From the NCBI RefSeq assembly GCF_013141695.1, contig NZ_WHNY01000090.1, forward strand, positions 1 through 64,000: 64,000 nt of DNA, read 5' to 3'. This stretch comes from Paenibacillus plantarum. Lineage in GTDB: Bacteria > Bacillota > Bacilli > Paenibacillales > NBRC-103111. Each line of letters starts with the position of its first letter. The first letter of the stretch is position 1. Below the pieces are notes generated by a model, which saw only the letters and a list, made by a program, of their open reading frames with translations, made no database searches and was not told where the DNA came from. The position numbers were made by a program, and so were the translations under genes. Shown in pieces: positions 8,838 through 19,326 of this stretch.

Positions 8838-11800
8838 TTACATCTCAAATACGATTGTTGGATTTGTTGTAATTGCAGCTACAATTTCTTTGTTAATGCC
8901 TCCATAGCTCATGCCAAACGTATACGTACCAGGCAGCAGTTCCTTGCTGATCTCGCCGCCAGTTGTACTTCCCAACGTTAACCAGTTTCCCGCATAATAG
9001 CTCGCGCTGCCACCGTCCAGCAGATTGCCTTGGCTATTCTTCAGCTGCACCTTGACTTTGACCGTCTGGAAAGCAACAACGGGGTCAATGCTTACATTCT
9101 GCACTTGCTCCTTATACGTCCCTTCATAAGTCATGCCAAACGTATACGTACCAGGCAGCAGTTCCTTGCTGATCTCGCCGCTAGTTGTACTTCCCATCGT
9201 CAGCCAGCTTCCCGCGTAGTAGCTCACGCTGCCGCTGTCCATTAGATGCCCATGGCTATCCTTCAGCTGTGCCTTAACCTTGACCGTCTGAAAGACAACC
9301 ACGGGGTCACTGCCTATATGCTGTAGCTGCTCTCTATACGTCCCCTCATAGGTCATGCTAAACGTATAGGAACCAGGCAACAGCTCTTTGCTGACTTCGC
9401 CGCCAATTGTACTGCCCATCGTTAGCCAGCTTCCCGCGTAATAGCTCACACTGCCACCGTCCATTAGATGGCCTTGGCTATCCTTCAGCTGCGCTTTAAC
9501 CTTCACTGTCTGGAAGGCAACCACGCCGTTCGTTCCCGTATGCTGCACTTGCTCCTTATTCGTCCCCTCATAGGTCATGCTAAACGTATAGGTATTAGCA
9601 GGAAGGCTCTTACTTACTCTCCCGTCGGTACCAGTCACACCAAAATCCTTCCATCCTCCATCATAGTATTTCACTATGCCACCGCTCAGCGGATTACCGT
9701 TGCTGTCTTGGAGTTGCACCCTTACAGCTGCCGCAGCGAGTGTAAAGGCAAGCTGTTGAGAGGGCTCCACATTACCTGCTCGATCCGTTGATCTGTAGAT
9801 GAGGTTGATGGGACCTTGTTCAGCAAACGTTAAGGATGACGTGTACAACTGCCAGGTTGCTCCGTTATCCAAGCTGTACTCCGTCTTCGCTACACCCGAA
9901 AGACTGTCGGTACTTGCCAGTGTGAGGCTTACCGGGTTCACATACGTACCATTAGGACCATCCGGCTCAGCAGGTAATAACGACGATGTCGTTACTGGTG
10001 GCATGGTATCTGTGACGACTGGTCGAACTTCTACATCGTCTAGATAGTAGGAATCCAATCCTGCAGGTAGATCCGTGAACAGGTACATGGACATATTCGT
10101 TACATTACCTGTCTCTTGAACGGTATACATACCTTCTAGATGCGTCCAAGACGAGCCACTTAAAGGTTGACTTGTTAAGATAATCTTTTGTTTCGTTACG
10201 CCATCTACCTTATACGTCAGACCTAAACGCAGCACCACACCCGCTGTGGATTCTGGCGCCAATTTGGCCCAAACCGAATAATAGTACTCATATCCTTTTT
10301 GGATATTGGCGGTAAAATTGATGCTTCCAAAAGCGTTCGTCTTAGTGATCTTTAATGACTGGCTTCCGCTATGGGCTTGTAGTGTGTTCATTGCCCTCAC
10401 AATTTCCCACCCAGAATAAAGTGGTGTTGCCCCCTCCATACCTGGATCGCTGATCAAGTTGTCGCCAACTAAAGGAGCTAGCACCGTAACGGCAACCGTG
10501 GCTGTTTTCCCACCCTTGGCAGCTGTTACTGTGATCGTGGCCGTACCCGAGCTATTCGCATGCACAGTTCCTGTTGCATCCACCGTCGCCACATTCGGCT
10601 GATCCGAGCTCCAAGTTACCGCTTTGCTTGCATCGGTTGGCAGCACTGTCACGACAAGCGCTTCTGACTGACCCAAGGTCAAGCTTAATGAGGATTTGTT
10701 CAGGCTTACCCCAGTGACTTCAATCCAACTCGTATTTCCTTTAAAAGAAGCCCAATCCGTCAAAACACCTGTTAGAAGTGCAGGTTTGTTCGCATTTCCA
10801 AGCAAGCTTCCCGCTTGACTTCCAATTGAAATCTTGGTTCCTACACTGATGCTGCCAGCAAATCCATATAATTGATCCTTTCTCATGATGCCTTCCGTCA
10901 ATACTCTACCCGACTGTCCTGGTGCAATGGACTCCAATGTAATGCCTATGAAGCTCTCCGCTGAATCACCAGGTGTCATGAGGCGCAATGTCGTTTTATC
11001 GTTATCAAAAGATACAGCGGCAAATCGCGGAATGCCAACTTGCGTATGATTCTGCAGTGTCATTTGTTTATCCGGTACTTGTGGATAATATTCGTTCCCC
11101 GTTACGTTATATTCTACCGCATAGCCTGAAGTGCCCAATGCAGCATTGATGACATTGATGATATAAGCGTTCGTCTGTTCCGTATAATTTTCATTAAACA
11201 AGATCGTTTTGGTCGTCCCATTCTCAAAGAGTACCTGCAAGGTTTTGGGATTGACTGTACCGTCTCCCAGCCTTCTTCCGAGCGTATTATTCACTTGGAT
11301 ATTGGAACTCAATCCCACCTTAATCCCTGAGATATCCCAGTAACCGTACAAGTACCCCTTCAAACCTCCGCCGCCATCACGGGTTATATAAGTTCCCAGA
11401 ATATCGGAAACTGCACTCCCACTCACTTTCACATTAGAGCTGCTTCCCGTGGATGAACTAAATAGCGCCAGCGCTCTTCCTCTATGACCGTCCGCATATC
11501 CGATTGGTGTACTGTGATTGAACGTAACCTTATAGTCCGCGTGATTCGCATATTGATTCTCAGGTCTTTGTGTAATCCAAGGTGCATCATTCTGAAACAT
11601 GTAGGTTCCCACGAACTCACTGTTATTGAAAATGACTTCATCCTGTGTTCCGCTTCCTAAGGATTGTATGGAAATAGGATTTGACTGTACTGTTGAAACG
11701 ATTCTGCTGTTGTTGATAACATTAATCTGAGGTTTTGTAAAATCCTCTCGATTGTGCACGTACCAACCGTCAGCCTTGGAAACAAAGGTACTGTCATAGA

Positions 11801-14800
11801 AGGTTTCTGTTTCACCGCTCGCTGAACCATACCCCCAAGCATGGGAACCGTTACCGCTAACTCCTCCCCACACCTGAGCTGGGTCAAGATCTGCTGTTGG
11901 AGTAACTCCTGGATGCGCTGCCACCCAGTTCTTGCGGTAATCGACCGCTTCCAGATTCCCGTAATGCTCGACGTGGACATTCCTGACAATATGGACAGCG
12001 TCTTTATTGTTGCCGTTGTCCTCGCTGTGAAGCGGATATCTCATGTTTTTGGCTGTAATCGTCAAGTTCTCTAGATTGGCCGTTCCCTTCAGCCACAGGG
12101 TCGATTGTTCGGTGATTTCACTATTCGTAGCTGACGCGATATTCTCTCCCTTTAGCCAAACAAGATCCCTGTCTGTGCCTCGGAGAGTCACATAGGGCTT
12201 TACCACCCAATTCTTATCTGTATACACGCCTGGATAAATCAAAATCACATACTGTTTCTCGGGCCCGCTATCTTTAATGCTGTCGTTCGCAAGCTTCGGT
12301 GATACAAAATCCCCTGTTCCATCGGGCTTCACCGTTAAATTTACCGTTTCGTTCGTTCGTTCGATGACGGTTACCGTACTCGTAGCGGTTTTACCGCTAT
12401 CAACGGTTATCCCCGTGATTTGTGCAACGCCTAGACTTCGTCCATAAACGGCGCCATTCACATCGACAGTGGCCACTTCCGGATGATCTGAATGCCAGAC
12501 AACTTCTTTATTAAACGCATCGGCAGGCAAAATGGCTGGCAACAATGTTTCGGTTTTTCCTACCATAATCGACGTGGAGCTTTTATTCAGGCTCATATCC
12601 GTTACATACACCCATGCTGGCGATTCTTTATAGGTAACGGGCCTTACTTCTACATCATCCAAATCATACACATCATTCTCAGCTGGCGCGTCTGTAAAAA
12701 GATACATCGTGACATTCGTAACGTTCCCTGTCTCATTGATGGTATAGGTGCCATTCACCTGTTTCCAATCCGTGCTGCTCAGCACTGGGCTCGAGAACAA
12801 AATTAGCTGCTTCGTCACGCCATCTACGCTATATGAAAGACACAGCCTTACCACTTTGCCAGGTGTCAAATCAGTTTGCAGCTTTGCCCAAGCGGAATAC
12901 GCATATTCCTTCCCTTTCTCAATAGTCACTGGAAACTGAACACTGCCGTATTTGTTTGTTTTCGTAACTTGCAGAGATTGGTGCCCGCTATGGTATTGCT
13001 CCGTGTTCCGTTCCCTTATCGTTTCCCATCCGTTCGGAATAACCTCTGATTCCATACCTGGATTAGCGATCAGGTTATTCCCTTTTACAGCTACAATTGC
13101 CGCCGTATCCAACGTAATGGCATCAACATCAAAATTCCCTTGTGCATTTACCGGAACCACTTTAATTTGTTTAATCGTTCCAGTCCACGCCGAATTTGTA
13201 CTCGGATCCCACACATACTCCCTGAGGTTTGGATCATTAGGCAGCACAAATGTCGTCAACTTATTCAGGGGATTCCATTCAGATGATGCAGACGTTCTAA
13301 AATACACCTGAGCTTCATTACTGCTTGTGTTATTTCTAAGTATTATCTTAACCCTCTGAATGGAGGAAGCAGCGAAATTGATGTTGTCGGGTGAAATCAG
13401 CTCAGGCCCACTCCCCGTTGAGGTGGCTTGATAGATTCCGCCTATCGTCTGACCTCCCGTCACTTGATTGTTAGTCGTCCAACCATCAAAATTATTAAAA
13501 TCCCAAATCTTTGATGTGGTATACATGTCGACAGTCTGACCATTTGCATCCCAATTCACAACGTACCCGAAAGCTTGATTGAAGAAAGTGACTGGAATTA
13601 AAAGCTCGCCCGACGGCTGCAGTTCAGGAGCACGTTCCAGCACGATACTCTGGCTATCTTTATAGGCTGTCTGTTCACCAGCCTTGAGTCTATATATCCG
13701 ATTGTCTTTAACGGCAATTAGGGTTTGTGTCGCTTCTTCCCATTCCGTACTGGCACCTATCAGCTTCAGCATTTCCCCCGCTGGAACCATGATCGATTGA
13801 GTAGCTAAAGTTGGCTTTTCATAGAATTGGGCCTTTTTGCCGTCGATTTTCACACTGATACCTGTATCTGGCGAGTAAACAACCCCAATAGCATCTATGC
13901 TAAAGTCGCCAGGAACCGTCAGAGGATCAAATCGGATCTGCCGAATATCCCCCTCCCATTTCGCATTCTTCCACATATCTATCACATAGTCGGTATAGCC
14001 AGTTTCATTGTGTTCTACGTAAAAGCTCATGGATTTAACTTCGTTCCAAGTCGTATCTTCATTGGTAATAAAGAACACCTGACCTGAGGAGTTCTTGTTG
14101 CTCTTCATCCTGATTTTCAGATAGGGATGCGCTGAAGCTTGAATATTCAAGTGGTCCGCCGACATGAGGCCAGGATCAATGTTGTTCGCTGTTCCTGAGA
14201 AGGCCCCATTACTCACCACACCATTGCTGACTTGTTTCAGCACACTCCAGCCTTCCTGATCACCGTTGGTATCGAACCCCCAGAACAACCCATACTGATC
14301 CGTAACTGCTGGAGGTGTTGGGGTCTTTAATGGCATTAATCTATCCGGCGGATGCAGGATGTTAATCCTTTCCTTCTGCGCTTGCGTCGGCTGTACATCC
14401 GAATGCTCTGTACCACTGGTGAAGACATTTCGGATCGCATCGAGGTAGCCAAACCCCGCTAAGCCTGCAGGTATAATGAAATGGCCTTCCCCTAACTCGT
14501 TCCAATTATCAAGCATTACCATTTTCTTACCTAAGTTACCTGCCGGTAACGAGGGTTGTAAGGTATCTTTTGTCCACTGCGCGACAGATTGGAACTCCGA
14601 AGGCGTCGTGTAATAACCTGAATTGCCACCCCAAGCCAAATCATCTCTTCCCATACTGATCATCGGCAGGGCATCAATGGTGCCCGCATCGCGTTGGGCA
14701 GTCATGTACGATTCCTGAACTTCCGCATGCCCGCCTACGCTGCCCCAGGAATAGGCATAGACGGCATCGAACCCGGCCAACTTGCGATCACTCATGGACG

Positions 14801-16640
14801 GTGCGTCCGATCCGGAAGTGGTCGTCAAAAGAATAATGTCATCAAAACCGAGAGCTTTGACTGCATTTCTCAAATAATCCATCTCGGCCTTGACGCCTTC
14901 CAAGGTGCCGCCGAAATCCCTTTTAAGACCTGTAAGGCTATAAATAGAAATTACGGGTTTATTATCAATCACCATATAACGCGGATCCTTGAAATAGTAC
15001 TCGATCCAATATGGCACGATGTTGGTACGGAAATCTTGGCTATCCTTCGCTTTGGATGCACCATTTTCCCACATAATGGCGAATTTCGTTTGATCGCTAT
15101 ACTTAGCGTTGAAATACCCTTCATGAAGTGAATCATGTAAATAAGGTTCTTTAATCGGAACACCTTCCCCGAAAGTCGGTCTAAACCAGCATGAGATTTG
15201 GTAATCGATACCGTGTTCAGCCATCCATTTAATCTCCCAATCCGCCGTCTCTGGGTTCCCCTCGTCATAGAAACCTAAATAAGGTTCCCGCTCCGAGTAA
15301 GGCGTAATCGTATCCCATCCGAGATGATTTCCTTCCCTCCAGATGGGACAGCTTTGAATACCGACCGCCTGATCCGTAGAGATCACAGGTGTCGGAGCAG
15401 GCACATAATTCGCCGGAAGCGGCAGGTCTTCGTATAGCAGAATATCATCCAGCCATATCACACCTTGTGCTGCTGAGGATGCCTTAAATGCGATGCCGTC
15501 CAAACTTGCCGAGTTCGCTGCCAATGGTACCGCTTGTGCTTGCCTTTTCCCATTTACGTAAATATCCGCTGTGGCATCCGCCATGTTCAGCTTCACTTTC
15601 ACTTCATACCAAAGATTAGCCATATAATCATAAAAAGGTACGGGCTGACCTACATCATTGATATAGGAGAGCTTGCCGTTCGCCGTTAACAACTTCATAA
15701 CGGCCGTGTTGCCACTCAGGACTTCTGCAGAATATCCATCCTGCTTTTGCGGAATGAGAAGCTTATATTCCAAGACCGTATTCGCTGAAGTCGGCGGCAC
15801 GCTTTTCTTTAAGCTCATCTCACCTGTGGCTCCAGTGGCATTGATTTTGAGACTAAAAACATCTGGACGCGTGGAGCTTTTCATTTCCTCGACCGCTACC
15901 GTTCCGCCAGCGGCAACCGTCTGCCAGTCTTCAGGTAGAAAACCTGGCATAAGGGAAATGAACCTCTCATTGACCATATAACCCTTGTAAATTTTAACAG
16001 GGGCAAGGAACATATCTCCTTTCGAAGATGCGCCTGTCTGAATCTGCACATGATTGAGATTGGTTACTGCATTCTTGAAGCTTGCGTTCGAGGCTTTATT
16101 AACACCATTAATAAATACATCCGTGGTATTTGTACTTATATTGGCAATGACTTTAACGCCATATTCCGTACCTGCTAAATAGGTCTGCAAAGCCTGTATA
16201 TCCCCGTTGGAGGTTTCTAGGCTAAGTTCTCCATTACGTGTCACGATACTGACGGCCTCTGTGTCGTTACTACTCAGCTGCCATTTCACGCCATCCATAA
16301 TCGCAGATAGCTTGAAGCGATACTCTAGCGTGATAGCGCCTTCATTTTGTTGGACGAACTCCCTGCGCATGGAGACTGGCAAGGTTGCATTCGTATCACT
16401 TATTTTGAACCAGTTCAGATAGGAAGAGGAAAGACTCCCCCCCGCTTTACGAATATCCCAACTAGAAGGCAGGACATCCATCGTATTGTTATTAGGAAAG
16501 GAGAAGCTCTCGTCAACCAGATCAACTCTTTGTAGCGGGGCATCCTCCGCTTTTGCGGTAGTCGATTGTAGAACAAAAATGAGTACCATTAGCATACAAG
16601 CACAGATGATCGCCCCAGCGGCCCATCTTCTCTTGTCCAT
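8838..16640 (-). CDS. Giant secreted multidomain protein: GH99/WbsX-like domain plus pectinesterase-like beta-helix
   Basis: The 2600-residue protein has a signal peptide (KRR, hydrophobic core, AKA before ED). In order I see two LamG-like domains (about 32-220 and 225-410), a GH99/WbsX-like barrel (about 420-750), two beta-sandwich modules flanking a copper-amine-oxidase-type stalk domain (about 770-1185, stalk 930-1040), a CBM4/9-like module (1190-1340), a Big2 domain (1347-1430), a pectinesterase-like beta-helix (1433-1800) with a phage-tail-like segment behind it, a second Big2 (1975-2053), a second CBM4/9-like module (2057-2210), an OmpL47-like module (2213-2303) and four 74-residue repeats to the end. 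It has no SLH domain or sortase motif. The transporter genes upstream suggest it degrades a complex glycan whose products are imported. Canonical pectinesterase motifs (QDTL, DFIFG) were not found, so esterase activity is doubtful. Confidence 0.88.
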   Translation of the reverse strand: MDKRRWAAGAIICACMLMVLIFVLQSTTAKAEDAPLQRVDLVDESFSFPNNNTMDVLPSSWDIRKAGGSLSSSYLNWFKISDTNATLPVSMRREFVQQNEGAITLEYRFKLSAIMDGVKWQLSSNDTEAVSIVTRNGELSLETSNGDIQALQTYLAGTEYGVKVIANISTNTTDVFINGVNKASNASFKNAVTNLNHVQIQTGASSKGDMFLAPVKIYKGYMVNERFISLMPGFLPEDWQTVAAGGTVAVEEMKSSTRPDVFSLKINATGATGEMSLKKSVPPTSANTVLEYKLLIPQKQDGYSAEVLSGNTAVMKLLTANGKLSYINDVGQPVPFYDYMANLWYEVKVKLNMADATADIYVNGKRQAQAVPLAANSASLDGIAFKASSAAQGVIWLDDILLYEDLPLPANYVPAPTPVISTDQAVGIQSCPIWREGNHLGWDTITPYSEREPYLGFYDEGNPETADWEIKWMAEHGIDYQISCWFRPTFGEGVPIKEPYLHDSLHEGYFNAKYSDQTKFAIMWENGASKAKDSQDFRTNIVPYWIEYYFKDPRYMVIDNKPVISIYSLTGLKRDFGGTLEGVKAEMDYLRNAVKALGFDDIILLTTTSGSDAPSMSDRKLAGFDAVYAYSWGSVGGHAEVQESYMTAQRDAGTIDALPMISMGRDDLAWGGNSGYYTTPSEFQSVAQWTKDTLQPSLPAGNLGKKMVMLDNWNELGEGHFIIPAGLAGFGYLDAIRNVFTSGTEHSDVQPTQAQKERINILHPPDRLMPLKTPTPPAVTDQYGLFWGFDTNGDQEGWSVLKQVSNGVVSNGAFSGTANNIDPGLMSADHLNIQASAHPYLKIRMKSNKNSSGQVFFITNEDTTWNEVKSMSFYVEHNETGYTDYVIDMWKNAKWEGDIRQIRFDPLTVPGDFSIDAIGVVYSPDTGISVKIDGKKAQFYEKPTLATQSIMVPAGEMLKLIGASTEWEEATQTLIAVKDNRIYRLKAGEQTAYKDSQSIVLERAPELQPSGELLIPVTFFNQAFGYVVNWDANGQTVDMYTTSKIWDFNNFDGWTTNNQVTGGQTIGGIYQATSTGSGPELISPDNINFAASSIQRVKIILRNNTSSNEAQVYFRTSASSEWNPLNKLTTFVLPNDPNLREYVWDPSTNSAWTGTIKQIKVVPVNAQGNFDVDAITLDTAAIVAVKGNNLIANPGMESEVIPNGWETIRERNTEQYHSGHQSLQVTKTNKYGSVQFPVTIEKGKEYAYSAWAKLQTDLTPGKVVRLCLSYSVDGVTKQLILFSSPVLSSTDWKQVNGTYTINETGNVTNVTMYLFTDAPAENDVYDLDDVEVRPVTYKESPAWVYVTDMSLNKSSTSIMVGKTETLLPAILPADAFNKEVVWHSDHPEVATVDVNGAVYGRSLGVAQITGITVDSGKTATSTVTVIERTNETVNLTVKPDGTGDFVSPKLANDSIKDSGPEKQYVILIYPGVYTDKNWVVKPYVTLRGTDRDLVWLKGENIASATNSEITEQSTLWLKGTANLENLTITAKNMRYPLHSEDNGNNKDAVHIVRNVHVEHYGNLEAVDYRKNWVAAHPGVTPTADLDPAQVWGGVSGNGSHAWGYGSASGETETFYDSTFVSKADGWYVHNREDFTKPQINVINNSRIVSTVQSNPISIQSLGSGTQDEVIFNNSEFVGTYMFQNDAPWITQRPENQYANHADYKVTFNHSTPIGYADGHRGRALALFSSSTGSSSNVKVSGSAVSDILGTYITRDGGGGLKGYLYGYWDISGIKVGLSSNIQVNNTLGRRLGDGTVNPKTLQVLFENGTTKTILFNENYTEQTNAYIINVINAALGTSGYAVEYNVTGNEYYPQVPDKQMTLQNHTQVGIPRFAAVSFDNDKTTLRLMTPGDSAESFIGITLESIAPGQSGRVLTEGIMRKDQLYGFAGSISVGTKISIGSQAGSLLGNANKPALLTGVLTDWASFKGNTSWIEVTGVSLNKSSLSLTLGQSEALVVTVLPTDASKAVTWSSDQPNVATVDATGTVHANSSGTATITVTAAKGGKTATVAVTVLAPLVGDNLISDPGMEGATPLYSGWEIVRAMNTLQAHSGSQSLKITKTNAFGSINFTANIQKGYEYYYSVWAKLAPESTAGVVLRLGLTYKVDGVTKQKIILTSQPLSGSSWTHLEGMYTVQETGNVTNMSMYLFTDLPAGLDSYYLDDVEVRPVVTDTMPPVTTSSLLPAEPDGPNGTYVNPVSLTLASTDSLSGVAKTEYSLDNGATWQLYTSSLTFAEQGPINLIYRSTDRAGNVEPSQQLAFTLAAAAVRVQLQDSNGNPLSGGIVKYYDGGWKDFGVTGTDGRVSKSLPANTYTFSMTYEGTNKEQVQHTGTNGVVAFQTVKVKAQLKDSQGHLMDGGSVSYYAGSWLTMGSTIGGEVSKELLPGSYTFSMTYEGTYREQLQHIGSDPVVVFQTVKVKAQLKDSHGHLMDSGSVSYYAGSWLTMGSTTSGEISKELLPGTYTFGMTYEGTYKEQVQNVSIDPVVAFQTVKVKVQLKNSQGNLLDGGSASYYAGNWLTLGSTTGGEISKELLPGTYTFGMSYGGINKEIVAAITTNPTIVFEM
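8840..9725 (-). repeat. Four 222-bp tandem coding repeats
   Basis: The block containing CGTATA recurs at 8919, 9141, 9363 and 9585, exactly 222 bp apart. Each encodes a 74-residue unit with a YYxGxW core, SKELLPGTYTF-like and TYEGTYKEQ-like segments. The two central copies are the most alike and the outermost N-terminal copy is the most diverged. Confidence 0.9.
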
Positions 16641-16662
16641 AAATGATCACGCTCCCACATGG

Positions 16663-16668
16663 TTTATA
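16663..16668 (-). promoter_or_regulatory. Possible -10 box of the giant gene
   Basis: TATAAA on the minus strand lies 23 bases before the start codon, with TTAAGA 18 bases upstream of it. It follows the terminator at 16732-16763, so the giant gene may be transcribed on its own as well as by read-through. Weak call. Confidence 0.3.
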
Positions 16669-16731
16669 CTGCATGCGTTGCAAAAATCTTAATCACGAAC
16701 TCCCCCTATATCTATTGCTTTCCATATAAAA

Positions 16732-16763
16732 TTGGAACCGAGTAAAGAGTAGCCCGGTTCCAA
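16732..16763 (-). terminator. Terminator after the solute-binding-protein gene
   Basis: TTGGAACCG pairs with CGGTTCCAA, followed on the minus strand by TTTTATAT. It separates the transporter genes from the giant hydrolase gene and could set their expression ratio. Confidence 0.75.
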
Positions 16764-16770
16764 CTTTCAT

Positions 16771-18318
16771 TTACTGGTTTTGTGCTTTCCAAGCGTCGAG
16801 CTGCTTCTGAGCTTCGGCTTTAATTTTCTCTAACCCGGCATCTTTCAAGCGCTGCTTCATATCACCTAAGAACTTATCATAATCTGGCATCGCACCTGTA
16901 ATTAGAATAGGAAGCATTTCCGCATAAACGGCATTTACTTGCGCGATTTCGGATTTAACGACTTCTCCATTAAAAAGGAATCCAAGAATTGCCGATGTTT
17001 TGGCTTCATTGTTATTTTTTTGCATTAACTCAAGAGATGCCTTAGAGTTCCAGCCCGAATCCCATTGATCCCAAAGCGGCCCCAACCAGTTATGCCAGAT
17101 CGCCCACGTTTGTTCTGCTCCACTCTTCGCTTCTACGGACATCGCATCCGTTCCGGCACCGGATTTAACGGTATAGTTCTTTCCTTCTAGCCCGTAAGCA
17201 AGCGTGTTAGAGAGCTTCTTATCTTTCCAGACCGTATTGAGCAGTTCCATCGCTCTTTCTGGATTTTTCGAGGTCTTGGAGATGGCTGTTGCCGCCCCGA
17301 CCATATTACTTGTTGATATGATGGGATAGTAGACTAGCGATTCCGCAGTTGGAAAACCAAAAAGTGCTGTCGATTTTGAACCATCCTCTGAGTATCCGCC
17401 GGAATCACGCATCACCGCGTATTTCCCGGATTTAGCCTCAGCTGTGAAGTCCGTTTTGATGGCTGCATCTTTGGCTACATAGCCTTTCACATAATAATCG
17501 TGCATGGTGCGATAGTTGTTGACGTATTGGGGAATGTCCGTCTCTAATACGAGTTGGTTCGCTTTTTCATCGTATCGAATCCCTTTGGTTACAAGGGTAT
17601 TGTCCGCAATAAAATCACCCGCTGCTGAAACGGTTTTCGTGACAAGCAATGGCGTTATCGTAGGTTCATTCTTCTTAATCGTTTCTAAAAATGGCTCAAG
17701 ATCTTGCAGATTTTTAATTTTCTTATAATCCACATTGTACTTCGTCACCAAATCTTTTTTGAATACAATGCCTGATGGTGTGGTAAAAGGTGACTGCGAT
17801 GGAATCGCCATAATCTTGCCGTTATACGTCACAGATTTCCAAGCGCGTTTATCGACCTTAGCCAGGATATCCTGCCCATATTTCTTCAGAAGATCATCCA
17901 GTGGCAGAAATGCGCCTTTCTGCACATTCGAATCGATGGCATTCGTCCAGTTCGATGTAAATACAAGATCGTAGGGTTCGCCGGAGGCTGACATCAATTT
18001 CATTTTGTCTTCCCAGCTTGCTGCGTCAATAAAGGTAAAATGCAGATTCGCGTTTACAGCACTCTTAATCGTTTTATTCGCTTCCGCTTCAATCGCTTCT
18101 TGATCCTTCATCGTATCAATCGGTTTACGCATATACCAACTGATGTTCACCAACTCTTTCGCTGCTTCGGTCGTCTTGGGTGCTGCTGAACTCGTGCCTG
18201 TGGCAGTGGGCTCATCTTTCTTATCTGAGCTGCACCCGCTAAGAACCACGGAAACAACCAGCCCCATTGAAATCATGCTGCCTACAACTTGCTTTGTCTT
18301 TTTATTTCCCGTACTCAC
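16771..18318 (-). CDS. Extracellular solute-binding lipoprotein of a sugar ABC transporter
   Basis: The product is a binding lipoprotein of about 515 residues with lipobox VVLSGC (Cys at about residue 29) and a threonine/serine linker. Length and C-terminal region match the large solute-binding proteins of the LplA type that bring oligosaccharides to CUT1 importers in Paenibacillus. The start is set at the GTG at 18318: GGGAGG lies seven bases before it, whereas the ATG six bases upstream is separated from GGAGG by only one base. It follows the two permease genes and belongs to their operon. The substrate is presumably an oligosaccharide released by the neighbouring secreted enzyme (inference). 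Confidence 0.9.
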   Translation of the reverse strand: MSTGNKKTKQVVGSMISMGLVVSVVLSGCSSDKKDEPTATGTSSAAPKTTEAAKELVNISWYMRKPIDTMKDQEAIEAEANKTIKSAVNANLHFTFIDAASWEDKMKLMSASGEPYDLVFTSNWTNAIDSNVQKGAFLPLDDLLKKYGQDILAKVDKRAWKSVTYNGKIMAIPSQSPFTTPSGIVFKKDLVTKYNVDYKKIKNLQDLEPFLETIKKNEPTITPLLVTKTVSAAGDFIADNTLVTKGIRYDEKANQLVLETDIPQYVNNYRTMHDYYVKGYVAKDAAIKTDFTAEAKSGKYAVMRDSGGYSEDGSKSTALFGFPTAESLVYYPIISTSNMVGAATAISKTSKNPERAMELLNTVWKDKKLSNTLAYGLEGKNYTVKSGAGTDAMSVEAKSGAEQTWAIWHNWLGPLWDQWDSGWNSKASLELMQKNNNEAKTSAILGFLFNGEVVKSEIAQVNAVYAEMLPILITGAMPDYDKFLGDMKQRLKDAGLEKIKAEAQKQLDAWKAQNQ

Positions 18319-18405
18319 AAACATACCTCCCTTAAGAATATGATGTTCATTTATATATAACAGACACAGGATGAAAGATCCATGCGCTGGAAAACCTTTT
18401 GTTCG

Positions 18406-19314
18406 CTACCCCTTTACTGATCCGACCGTCAAACCTTGAACGAAATATCGCTGAAAGAATGGAAAGATGACCAGCATCGGACCTGCTGCAAGAATACACA
18501 TCGCCATCCGCGCACTCAAACTCGGAACTTGCTGTCCTGGCTTAACCAGACCGTATTGGATCGCTTCGGCACTATTCAAAAACTCCATATTACGCAATAC
18601 ACGAATGAGTAAATATTGCAGCTTCATTTTATTCTCGTGGTCAATGTACAGCAGGGTTAGCCACCAGTCATTCCAGTACTGCAATACCAGAAACAAGCCC
18701 AGTGTCGCCAGTGCAGGTTTGGTAAGTGGAAGCACGATGCGTGTGAAAATGGTAAATTCGCTTGCTCCATCTATTTTGGCCGATTCAAATAAGGCGTCAG
18801 GTAGCGTTTGTAAGAATCCTCTCATTAACAACACATGCCATCCGGTTATGAGGAAAGGGAGAATGAGTGCCAAGACGTTATTTTTCAAATCCAACCAACT
18901 CACCATCAAAATGTAGGATGGGACCAGCCCACCCTGAAATAGCATCGTAAAAAACACATAGAACGAAAGCTGTTTCCGATAGGCATAATCTTTTCTGGAA
19001 ATCGTGAAGGCGAAGCTTGTTGTAATCCACAGCCCTGCGACAGTCCCAATCAGCGTTGTATAAATCGTCACCATATACGCATTAAGCAGAACCGCAGGAT
19101 TGTGGAGAATGACTCGATATGCAGATAAATCGAACTGTTTCGGCAGGATCGAATACCCTGACTTGAGAATGTCATTTTCATTTTGGAAAGATGTTCCTAC
19201 AATAACTAGAAAGGGATACATGCACGCAATACATACGAGGATAAAAATGGCATGAATAATCCATGTACTCAGCATAAATGGTGATCGGGCGCTAGAAATC
19301 CGTGGTGTCGTCAT
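18406..19314 (-). CDS. Sugar ABC transporter permease, LplC/MalG-like
   Basis: The 302-residue integral membrane protein has about six helices and the EAA loop seen as ESAKIDGASE followed by ivLPLTKPAL, the site that contacts the ATPase. AAGGAGA precedes the ATG. It lies 12 bp behind the partner permease. No ATPase gene is in the cluster, as is usual for CUT1 systems of Bacillales that share a common MsmX-like ATPase encoded elsewhere. Confidence 0.92.
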   Translation of the reverse strand: MTTPRISSARSPFMLSTWIIHAIFILVCIACMYPFLVIVGTSFQNENDILKSGYSILPKQFDLSAYRVILHNPAVLLNAYMVTIYTTLIGTVAGLWITTSFAFTISRKDYAYRKQLSFYVFFTMLFQGGLVPSYILMVSWLDLKNNVLALILPFLITGWHVLLMRGFLQTLPDALFESAKIDGASEFTIFTRIVLPLTKPALATLGLFLVLQYWNDWWLTLLYIDHENKMKLQYLLIRVLRNMEFLNSAEAIQYGLVKPGQQVPSLSARMAMCILAAGPMLVIFPFFQRYFVQGLTVGSVKG

Positions 19315-19326
19315 GTGACATTCTCC

